From Phycisphaeraceae bacterium (GTDB lineage: Bacteria > Planctomycetota > Phycisphaerae > Phycisphaerales > UBA1924), in NCBI GenBank assembly GCA_021297895.1, contig JAJTHN010000016.1:16681-80680 (forward strand): a stretch of DNA of 64,000 nt. Reading direction: 5' to 3'. The notes beneath the pieces were generated by a model. That model saw only the letters and a program-made list of their open reading frames with translations, was not told the origin of the DNA and did not search any database. How positions within the stretch are numbered: position 1 is the stretch's first letter; each line of letters opens with the position of its first letter. The position numbers were made by a program, and so were the translations under genes. This document shows, piece by piece, positions 1 to 7,204 of this stretch.

Positions 1-833
1 GACGTGGGGGGGGGGGCGAGAGCGGGGAGGGGGGAGGAAGCAGCCGGGGCCTCCGGCGTGTCGGAACTCGCGGCGGGCGAGTGATCTGAAGGGAACTTGG
101 AATCGGGCACGGATTGCGGCGAAGGCGGTGCGGCGGTCGGGTCGGTCGAGGCGCGGGTATCGACCTCCGGACCTGCCGATGCGCGCTCCGCCGGACGGGT
201 CGCCGTGTCACTGGCAGGCGTCATCGACGCGGCGGGCGGGGTTGGGGCTGGTGCCGATTGATCGCGCGATGCAGCCGCGGCCTCGGCTGGCGCGGCATCG
301 GGCTGTTCGCTCGCGGCGGTTTCCGGCGGTGCCGCGGGTGGGGCGGATGCGCTCGGAGGGCGAGAGGCGCCGGGCGTGCGGGTCAAGCCAGCCTGGTCGG
401 TGGCAAGCATCGCGCTGTGCAGGCCAGAGGCATTGGACGCGATCCAGTCCGTGCTGCCGGGAGTGCCATCGGCCTGACCGAGTTCGACCGGGCGGAGCGG
501 GTTTGGCGGCTCGACGGTGCGAGCGAGCGTGGGCTGTGGGACCGGGGGACGCAACGCGGCCGGCGGACGCTCCAGAGTCGCCTCGGGTGCGGGGGCCTCG
601 GAGTCCGGCATGCGGGGAGCGGTCTGGGGCTGGGGCTGCGTCTGGGGCTCTGGCGGAGCGGTTGGGAGGAGTACGAACGGCGCATCCTCATCGCCTAGAA
701 TGCTCTGGGATCGGGCGTCGAGGGTCGTTGGCGGAGCCTGGCGCAGCGCAACGAACGCCCCAGCGTGCAGCAGCAGGCTGCACCCCAGCGCGACAGATGG
801 CGAGATCTGGCCCAGCGGCCCGGAACCCTTCAT
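1..833 (-). CDS. TonB-like Pro/Ala-rich membrane-anchored protein (C-terminus cut by window)
   Basis: A minus-strand frame starts at ATG 833 and stays open to the window edge (277 codons seen, no stop). The N-terminus has one hydrophobic segment at about residues 10-31 (SPSVALGCSLLLHAGAFVAL). A long extracytoplasmic-type region rich in Pro, Ala, Glu and Gln follows, including PEPQTQPQPQT. This short anchor plus Pro-rich spacer is the layout of TonB-family energy transducers and of planctomycete proteins that resemble them. A short less-biased island near residues 118-150 (GSTDWIASNASGLHSAM) breaks the low complexity. The C-terminal domain that would settle the family is outside the window, so the function is inferred. 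The last visible bases include an 11-base C run on the coding strand, encoding Pro. The opposite strand has long open frames that are only shadows of this composition. Confidence 0.55.
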   Translation of the reverse strand, partial: MKGSGPLGQISPSVALGCSLLLHAGAFVALRQAPPTTLDARSQSILGDEDAPFVLLPTAPPEPQTQPQPQTAPRMPDSEAPAPEATLERPPAALRPPVPQPTLARTVEPPNPLRPVELGQADGTPGSTDWIASNASGLHSAMLATDQAGLTRTPGASRPPSASAPPAAPPETAASEQPDAAPAEAAAASRDQSAPAPTPPAASMTPASDTATRPAERASAGPEVDTRASTDPTAAPPSPQSVPDSKFPSDHSPAASSDTPEAPAASSPLPALAPPPT

Positions 834-917
834 ACACAAGTTTAGGGGGCTCAACGGCGAAGGTTTCGCGAGGCCGGGGTCCGGGGCGTGAGCCTTCAGG
901 AGGAGCGGCGACGGGAA

Positions 918-2228
918 TCAGCCCCGTGGCCCCAGAATGAGGTCGCGGAGTGTGCGGTCGCCCTCATAGCGCGGCTCGCGGACATAGGCCTTGCCGGCCC
1001 AGCGGATCGGGACGCGCGCCTCGAGGTCTCTGGCGGCGGACCAGAGGATTCGAACGACGACGGGCGCACCGAGGGGCTGCAGGAGGCCGACCCAAATGGG
1101 CGTGCGGGCCCAGAGGCTGCCGCGGATCAGGGCGCTGAGCCACGCGATCACGCCGGCGATGCCCGTTATGCCGCAGACGGCGGCAAGGATCCCGTGCCAG
1201 AGTGGGGCTTCGGTGTTGGCGGAGAAGTGGGTGATGGCGTGCGTCGTGCCGAGGATGCCCGCGGCGATCGCTCCGGCGGGGAGGAGGGTCTCGGTCAGGA
1301 GAAGTTGCAGGGCGTACTTGCGGAGTCGGCGAGGTCGGCGATGGGCCATCTCCGCATAGATGCGTTTCCAGCCGTCGACGAAGCCTCGGAAGCTGTCGTA
1401 CATGTGGCAGACGAGCATCCCGGAGGCAAGGAGGAAGCCGCCGCGATGGCCCGTTCGAGCGATGAGCTTTGCGAGCGCGATGTCCTCAAGGAGCTCGGTG
1501 TGCACGGCTTTGTGACCGCCGATCGCGCGGTAACTGCTGGCCCTGAAGAGCATGAACTGGCCGTTGGCGATGGGGCGGGGGCTCACGTCGCGATTGACGC
1601 GGCGAGGGGGGAACTGGCGGAGCAATTCGTAGCCCGCCGCGGGCTGGATGAGCCGTTCGAACCAGCGTTCGCAACTGAGCGTGCTCATGAGGCTGAGCAG
1701 GTCGAGGTTTCTGTGCTCGAGCAGCGCCACGCAGGCGCGGAGGCAGCGCGGATCGAGCTCAATATCCGCATCGGCGAAGGCGAGGAGGTCGGCTGTTCGC
1801 GCGGACTCGGTGCGATCGACGGCGGAGTAGACGGCGTTGACCTTGCCAGCCCAGTCGGGTGGGCAGGAGTCGTTGAGGAGGATTGTGAATCGGGGGTCAT
1901 CAGCAAGAAGGCCGCGGAGGACGGATTCGGTGTCGTCTGTGCAGCGATCCAGCACGAAGACGACACGGAGATGCGGATAGTCCTGTGCGATCAGGGAGCG
2001 CGCGACCGTCGCGATCGAGCGTGCCTCGTTGTGAGCCGGGATGATCAGGCAGAGCGTCGGCCACGGCTTCGCGGGGTCTCGTGCGTCGGCAAGGGCCGTG
2101 CCGTCGCGAGCGGTGGGGAGTTTGCGGATGCACCACCAGAGCTCGACGTTGACCGCGATCCAGTAGGCGGACATCGCCGCGGCGACGAGGAGGAGCAGGG
2201 CGAGCGTTATGGGTGTTGCGGCGGACAT
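918..2228 (-). CDS. Membrane-associated family 2 glycosyltransferase (HpnB-like)
   Basis: A GT-A fold glycosyltransferase of 436 residues. A transmembrane segment (about residues 6-28) precedes the catalytic domain, which begins at LCLIIPAHNEARSI (about 60). The metal-binding DxD-type motif is in FADADIELD (about 151-159), and an acceptor-side LLEDIALAKLI motif lies near 250. Two or three hydrophobic segments close the protein. The order of motifs and the membrane segments resemble hopene-associated HpnB and CrtQ-like transferases, but there are no hopanoid or carotenoid genes beside it, so the substrate is unknown. I chose the ATG at 2228 because the 64 residues upstream are Arg/His/Pro-rich and unlike protein. 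It is divergent from the symporter gene at 2355. Confidence 0.8.
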   Translation of the reverse strand: MSAATPITLALLLLVAAAMSAYWIAVNVELWWCIRKLPTARDGTALADARDPAKPWPTLCLIIPAHNEARSIATVARSLIAQDYPHLRVVFVLDRCTDDTESVLRGLLADDPRFTILLNDSCPPDWAGKVNAVYSAVDRTESARTADLLAFADADIELDPRCLRACVALLEHRNLDLLSLMSTLSCERWFERLIQPAAGYELLRQFPPRRVNRDVSPRPIANGQFMLFRASSYRAIGGHKAVHTELLEDIALAKLIARTGHRGGFLLASGMLVCHMYDSFRGFVDGWKRIYAEMAHRRPRRLRKYALQLLLTETLLPAGAIAAGILGTTHAITHFSANTEAPLWHGILAAVCGITGIAGVIAWLSALIRGSLWARTPIWVGLLQPLGAPVVVRILWSAARDLEARVPIRWAGKAYVREPRYEGDRTLRDLILGPRG

Positions 2229-2354
2229 CTGGGGGCGGTCGGAATCGTCGCGAGAATAGTGAGCGGCGGGAGGTCCTCGGCTCGCTGATGTGATGGCACG
2301 CGAGCAGAACGAGCGGGGATGGTACGCGACATCGCGGCGCGTTAGGCTGGCGGG

Positions 2355-3833
2355 ATGAGCGGACCAATCAAGGTGTTGCTGGGCGTGCTGCTGGGGTTGG
2401 TCGTGGGTATGGCGTGTCACCAGTTCTGGACGCCGTCGGCGTGGCAGAGCGTGGGCGTAGGCGATGCGCGCGCCTTCATGGCCGGAGCCGTGAACCCTGC
2501 AAACGCCGATGCGACGCTTGCGGCTCAGGGCGTTCGATTCGTGATCCGTGTCAACGCGCTGATCGGCGATGCGTTTGTGAGGGCGCTGCGGTTCATCGCG
2601 GTGCCGCTGGTGCTGTTCAGCCTGATCGCAGGTGTGGCTTCGCTTGGCGGAGTTGGGGGTGGCGCGGGTGGGGGGCGCGGCGGGGCGGGAGGGCTGCGCG
2701 CGCTGGGGCGTGTTGGTGGACGCACGCTCGGGCTGTTCGCTGTGACGACGGTGATCGCGATCACGCTCGGGCTCGTGCTCGCAAATGTGATCGCGCCGGG
2801 AAGAGCCGTCAGCGAGGCGACGCGGGCCGGTCTGGCGGAGGCGAACGCTTCGGCGGTGAGCGAGCGCGTAGCGCAGGCCGAGCGTGCCGCGGCGGACGTG
2901 TCGGTGTGGCGGCTGCTGCTCAACGTGGTGCCGACGAATCCGTTTGATTCACTGGCGCGCGGCGACATGCTGCAGGTAATCGTGCTGGCGGTGCTGGTCG
3001 GCGCGGCGTTGCTGCTGCTGATTTCCCGCGAGCAGAACAAGGCCGACGCCGAGGGGGGATCGGGGGGTGACGATCACGCCGCGTTGCCGGGCTTGTCGGC
3101 GGTGACGATCGCGCGGGCATGCGAGGCGTTGGGCGTTGTGTTCATCACCATCGGCGGCTGGATTCTGCGGCTCGCGCCCATCGGTGTGTTCTGTCTCATG
3201 GCTCGGACAAGCGCGGATGTCGGTCCGGAGGTTGTGCGCGGTTTGGCGGCACTCTGCGGCGTGGTGGTGCTGGGCTTGGCGATCCACATGCTGTTTGTCT
3301 ATGGGCTGCTGGCGGTCGGTGTTGCTCGGCTGTCGGTCCGGCGAGCCGCGCTCGGCCTGCTGCCGGCGCAGGCGGTGGCCTTCAGCAGCAGTTCGTCCGC
3401 GGCAACGCTGCCGGTGACGATCCGCTGCGTGCGTGACAACCTCGGTGTGCGTGAACGTGTCGCGAGCTTTGTCTGCCCGCTGGGGGCGACGGTGAATATG
3501 GATGGAACGGCGCTCTATCAGGCGGTGTGCGCGATCTTCATCGCGCAGGTCTACGGCATCGAGCTTTCGATCGGGCAGCAGATTCTCATCGTCCTGATGA
3601 CCACACTGAGCTCCGTCGGTGCGCCCGGTATCCCCGGCGGCGGCATCGTGATGTTCATCACCGTGATGCAGGCGGTGGGGCTGCCGATGGAGGGGCTGGC
3701 GATGATCCTCGCGGTCGATCGTGTGCTGGACATGGTCCGGACGGTGGTCAACGTCACGGGCGATGCGGTGGTCGCGGCGGTGATCGATCGCTGGGAGCCC
3801 GGTGATGAATCGATGGCCAACGCAGGTCGATGA
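2355..3833 (+). CDS. Dicarboxylate/amino acid:cation symporter (DAACS family)
   Basis: An inner-membrane symporter of 492 residues with repeated hydrophobic helices. It would import dicarboxylates or acidic amino acids with Na+ or H+. The C-terminal half carries the family signatures in order: the serine-rich re-entrant loop FSSSSSAATLPVTIRC, then NMDGTALYQ, then LSSVGAPGIPGGG, then DRVLDMVRTVVNVTGD. These are the substrate- and Na+-binding elements of GltPh/GltP/DctA. A Gly-rich loop (GGVGGGAGGGRGGAGG) sits near residue 100, where GltP proteins have a short cytoplasmic loop. The ATG at 2355 begins a typical first helix, MSGPIKVLLGVLLGLVVG. The choice between glutamate/aspartate and C4-dicarboxylates cannot be made from motifs alone. 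It converges on the exchanger gene ending at 3847. Confidence 0.9.
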   Translation: MSGPIKVLLGVLLGLVVGMACHQFWTPSAWQSVGVGDARAFMAGAVNPANADATLAAQGVRFVIRVNALIGDAFVRALRFIAVPLVLFSLIAGVASLGGVGGGAGGGRGGAGGLRALGRVGGRTLGLFAVTTVIAITLGLVLANVIAPGRAVSEATRAGLAEANASAVSERVAQAERAAADVSVWRLLLNVVPTNPFDSLARGDMLQVIVLAVLVGAALLLLISREQNKADAEGGSGGDDHAALPGLSAVTIARACEALGVVFITIGGWILRLAPIGVFCLMARTSADVGPEVVRGLAALCGVVVLGLAIHMLFVYGLLAVGVARLSVRRAALGLLPAQAVAFSSSSSAATLPVTIRCVRDNLGVRERVASFVCPLGATVNMDGTALYQAVCAIFIAQVYGIELSIGQQILIVLMTTLSSVGAPGIPGGGIVMFITVMQAVGLPMEGLAMILAVDRVLDMVRTVVNVTGDAVVAAVIDRWEPGDESMANAGR

Positions 3834-3846
3834 GCAAGCCGCGGCC

Positions 3847-4824
3847 TCAGCGCGCGCCGGCAACGGCGACAACCGCGGAGTACGCGAGGAACGCGACATA
3901 GGAGCCGAGTAGCAGCGCACCCTCGAGCCTTGAGACAGTCTTGCCGAAGGTTCTGCTGATCGGGATCAGCGCGATCGCGAGAAGTCCCATATAGACCAGC
4001 GGAGCGGTGAAGGTCGCATCGATCGTGACAGGGGCGATGATTCCCGTGAGTCCGAAGATCGCTCCGGCGTTGAACAGGCACGAGCCGATGGCGTTGCCCA
4101 TCGCCAGATCTGTCTGGCCCTTGCGGATCGCCATGACTCCCGTGACCATCTCCGGGAGGGTGGTGCCGATGGACACGATCGTGACGCCGACGATCGCGGC
4201 GGGCACGCCGAGCGCGATCGCGATGCTCGACGCGCCATCGCTGGCCAATGAGCCACCGACACTCAGCAGCACAAGCCCGCCGATGAAGCACGCGGAGATC
4301 TGAATCCAACCCATCGGGGCCGGGTTCTGCGATGAGTCGGTCATGTCGGGCGATGCGCCGATGGATGTGACAGGGGTGCGCAGTGCCGAGATGATGGTCC
4401 AGGCGCTGTAGATCCCGAAGACCAGAAGCAGCGCACCCGCCAGCGAACGCGGCAGGCCGAAAATCAGCGCCGCGGCGGACATGGCTCCCAGGATCGCGGC
4501 GTTGAGCCAGATCTCGACATTGATCAGGCGTTGCTCGACCGTCAGCGGCTTGATGAGTGCGCACACGCCGAGCACCAACGCCATGTTGCAGATGTTCGCG
4601 CCGACCACATTCCCGAGGGCGAGGTCGCCGCGGGACTTGAAGGCGGAGATGAGGTTGAGCGCGAGTTCGGGTGCAGATGTTCCCCATGCGACGAGGGTGA
4701 GGCCGACGACCAGTGGGGACACGCCCAGGCGTCGTGCAGTGTCGACGGACGCAGAGACGAGGAGTCGTCCGCCGACCAGGAGAAGGACCAGACCGCCCGC
4801 GAAGAGAAGGGTGTTGGTGAGCAT
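3847..4824 (-). CDS. Calcium/sodium antiporter (CaCA, YrbG-like)
   Basis: An integral membrane exchanger of 325 residues built from two inverted repeats. The alpha-1 repeat is VGLTLVAWGTSAPELALN (about residues 40-57) and the alpha-2 repeat is VGVTIVSIGTTLPEMVTG (about 208-225). Both keep the conserved G(T/S)(S/T)xPE core with the ion-binding glutamates. Each is followed by its GNxxGxxxxN helix (GNVVGANICN and GNAIGSCLFN). The length is normal for bacterial YrbG-type proteins. It lies 22 bp downstream of the otsA stop on the same strand and so could be read from the trehalose operon, which would join ion extrusion to osmoprotection. That link is inference. Confidence 0.92.
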   Translation of the reverse strand: MLTNTLLFAGGLVLLLVGGRLLVSASVDTARRLGVSPLVVGLTLVAWGTSAPELALNLISAFKSRGDLALGNVVGANICNMALVLGVCALIKPLTVEQRLINVEIWLNAAILGAMSAAALIFGLPRSLAGALLLVFGIYSAWTIISALRTPVTSIGASPDMTDSSQNPAPMGWIQISACFIGGLVLLSVGGSLASDGASSIAIALGVPAAIVGVTIVSIGTTLPEMVTGVMAIRKGQTDLAMGNAIGSCLFNAGAIFGLTGIIAPVTIDATFTAPLVYMGLLAIALIPISRTFGKTVSRLEGALLLGSYVAFLAYSAVVAVAGAR

Positions 4825-4846
4825 GATGTGTTGGTTGCTCCGGTGT

Positions 4847-7204
4847 TCAGGGTCGCTTGGTGTCGCCGGTCGCCGCGCCGACGACTTCCGGGCTGGCCGA
4901 TCGGGATTGTGCGAGTGTCGTGAGGAAGTCTGCTGCCCAGAGATAGATGTTGTTCTCGGCGACCTGGGTCCGCATCGCCGCGAGTCTTTGTTCGCGCTCG
5001 GCGGTGGGCATTTCGACTGCCGCGTGAATGAGCGACGCGAATTGCTCGGTGTCGTAAGGGTTGACGATCAGCGCATCGGTGAGATCGCGGGCGGCACCTG
5101 CGAACTCCGAGAGCACAAGAACGCCCGGCGGGCGCTCGGCGGTGACGGGCAGGCCCGATTCGGCCTGCGCGGAGACGAACTCCTTCGCGACGAGATTCAT
5201 GCCATCGTGAAGGGAGCTGACGATGCAGACGCTGGCCATCGAAAGAAAGGCGTGAACCGTGTCGCCATCGTGGTGATCAACGAGGAATTCGATGGGCTTC
5301 CATCCCTGGTTGTCGGCCTTGAATCGCCAGTTGATGGCATCGGCGAGTGCTTCGAGATCCGTGACAAGGTCGCGATAGCGGGGGATGTGCGTTCGGCTCG
5401 GAGCGCCGAGTTGAACGAACGTGAACCGGCCCCGATGCTGTGGGTGCTTCTCGAAGAATCGCTCGATCGCCCGGAAGCGCTCGGCGATGCCCTTGGTGTA
5501 GTCGATCCGATCGACGCCGACGCCGATCTGGACGTTGCGAAGGTTGAGCCGGTCCCGGATGTCTTCGCAGCGGCGCTGCAGCGCGTCTCCGGTCGGGACA
5601 TCCCGCTCCGACCAGGGCTGCACGCTGATCGGGAACGGGCGCACGAGTGTCGTGTGCCCGCGGAGCTCGGCGGCGAAGTGATCCCAATCCAGGCGAGCCT
5701 CGACCATGCGGTCGACCGTGTCGAGGAAGTTGTTGCAGTGCTGCTGAAGATGAAAGCCGAGCAGATCGGCGCCGAGCATGCCCTGAAGGATCTCAACGCG
5801 GAAGGGGCAGATACGAAAGGCCTCGGGGTTCGGCCAGGGGATGTGCCAGAAGAGGCCGACCTTCAGATCCGGTCGATGCTCCTTGATCATGGCCGGCACA
5901 AGCGCGAGCTGATAGTCCTGAACCATGACGATCGCCGACTCGCTGCCAACTTCCTCCAGCACGGCGTCGGCGAATCGACGATTGGCGCGAACGTACTGCT
6001 CCCAATCCGCGGCTCGGAAGCTGGGCCGTTCGTGTGTCAGGTGGCACAACGGCCAGAGGCCTTCGTTCGAGAAGCCGTAGTAGTAGCCCTCCTCCTCCTG
6101 CTTGGTGATCCACACGCGTCGGAGCGTGTAGCGAGGGTCCTCGGGCGGAACGGCGATGCACGAGGCGTTGTCTGCGGTCTGGCGATCGGCATCGCCGGCA
6201 CCGTGGGCGACCCAGAGTCCGCCGCATGCGCGGAGGACAGGGTCCAGACCCGTCACCAGACCGCTCGCGGGCCGGACAAGCGTGGGCTTGCCGTCCCTGA
6301 ACTGGTGCATGTAGGGCTCGCGATTGCTGACGACCACGAGCGGCTGGCCCCCGAGGGCAGAGAGTGCGTGGGCTCTGAGCCGCTCGCGAGACCACGTCTT
6401 GTCTGCGCGACTGAACTCGTCGGCGCTGGCACGCTCGTTTGTTCGGGCCGCACGGAATGATGCGGCAAGGTGCGCACTTTCATCCTCCAAGGTCCGAACG
6501 GGCAGCCCCTTGGGCGGGAGTTCGGGCTCACTGCCGAAGCGCAGCCGTCGCATCCAGACCGCGAGGTTGTGCATGGGACGTTCAAAGAGCAGCCACGCGA
6601 CGAGGGAGGTGACGGCGAAGATGACCAGACCGACGCCGAGGGCCAGCGCGGTGCCACGCAGCGCGGCGCTGGTGATGCGCTCGTCGAGATACAACGCGTC
6701 ATGGGCGATGACGAGGTACCCAGCGCGCGCGGCCTCTGCGCCGGCCGACGAAGGCTCCGAGGGCCTGCCCAGCGGAAGGGCCATGACGTGAATCGTGCCC
6801 CCGGGGCCGCGCACGATGGAGCCTGGCGGATCGTTCGCGGCGGCGGTGCGCTCGATGAGCCGAGCGAACACGCCGTGAAGATCCTCGGTGCCGCGCCCGC
6901 CGGCGATGCGATCGCCGTTCTCGCGATAGAGCGCCAGTCCGAGCAGCCGCGAGTGACCTTCGAGCCGATCGCCAAGTACCTCGGGTGCCGTGTTGTCGGC
7001 GACGCTCAGTGCAAGACGTGCGGCCGGGGCGACGCGGTACAAGACCAGTCCGGCTCGACGATCCAGGTCATCAACGCTCGTGGCGTACTCCTGGCGAGCC
7101 TGGAGCCAGACAACACCGGCGGTGCTCAGGATGCCGATGACGGCCATGAGGAACCCGAATCGTACAGATCGTGGGAGGTTCTTGTGCCTCTGCTGCGTGC
7201 TCAT
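4847..7204 (-). CDS. otsA: Trehalose-6-phosphate synthase (GT20) with N-terminal membrane sensor-like region
   Basis: Makes trehalose-6-phosphate from UDP-glucose and glucose-6-phosphate. The GT20 domain fills residues of about 285-765 and keeps the substrate-binding landmarks: VVVSNREPYMH, VQDYQLALVP, FWHIPWPNPEAFR, GVDRIDYTKGI and SLHDGMNLVAKEFV. The protein is about 300 residues longer than E. coli OtsA. The extra N-terminus has a transmembrane segment (about 16-34), an extracytoplasmic region of about 150 residues, a second transmembrane segment (about 188-208) and a short linker. This is the layout of a sensor kinase input with a HAMP-like joint. The ATG at 7204 overlaps the otsB-GH15 stop by four bases (ATGA), indicating translational coupling. 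The enzyme is thus probably membrane-bound with a cytoplasmic active site. Confidence 0.93.
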   Translation of the reverse strand: MSTQQRHKNLPRSVRFGFLMAVIGILSTAGVVWLQARQEYATSVDDLDRRAGLVLYRVAPAARLALSVADNTAPEVLGDRLEGHSRLLGLALYRENGDRIAGGRGTEDLHGVFARLIERTAAANDPPGSIVRGPGGTIHVMALPLGRPSEPSSAGAEAARAGYLVIAHDALYLDERITSAALRGTALALGVGLVIFAVTSLVAWLLFERPMHNLAVWMRRLRFGSEPELPPKGLPVRTLEDESAHLAASFRAARTNERASADEFSRADKTWSRERLRAHALSALGGQPLVVVSNREPYMHQFRDGKPTLVRPASGLVTGLDPVLRACGGLWVAHGAGDADRQTADNASCIAVPPEDPRYTLRRVWITKQEEEGYYYGFSNEGLWPLCHLTHERPSFRAADWEQYVRANRRFADAVLEEVGSESAIVMVQDYQLALVPAMIKEHRPDLKVGLFWHIPWPNPEAFRICPFRVEILQGMLGADLLGFHLQQHCNNFLDTVDRMVEARLDWDHFAAELRGHTTLVRPFPISVQPWSERDVPTGDALQRRCEDIRDRLNLRNVQIGVGVDRIDYTKGIAERFRAIERFFEKHPQHRGRFTFVQLGAPSRTHIPRYRDLVTDLEALADAINWRFKADNQGWKPIEFLVDHHDGDTVHAFLSMASVCIVSSLHDGMNLVAKEFVSAQAESGLPVTAERPPGVLVLSEFAGAARDLTDALIVNPYDTEQFASLIHAAVEMPTAEREQRLAAMRTQVAENNIYLWAADFLTTLAQSRSASPEVVGAATGDTKRP

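Noticed and set aside
888..2288. Long plus-strand open frame opposite the glycosyltransferase.
   Set aside because: It lies on the antisense side of a well-supported gene, has no domain and only reflects GC-rich codon use. The same applies to the frames opposite pgk-atpH (13095-15266), otsA, the FG-GAP gene (32701-35154) and rseP.
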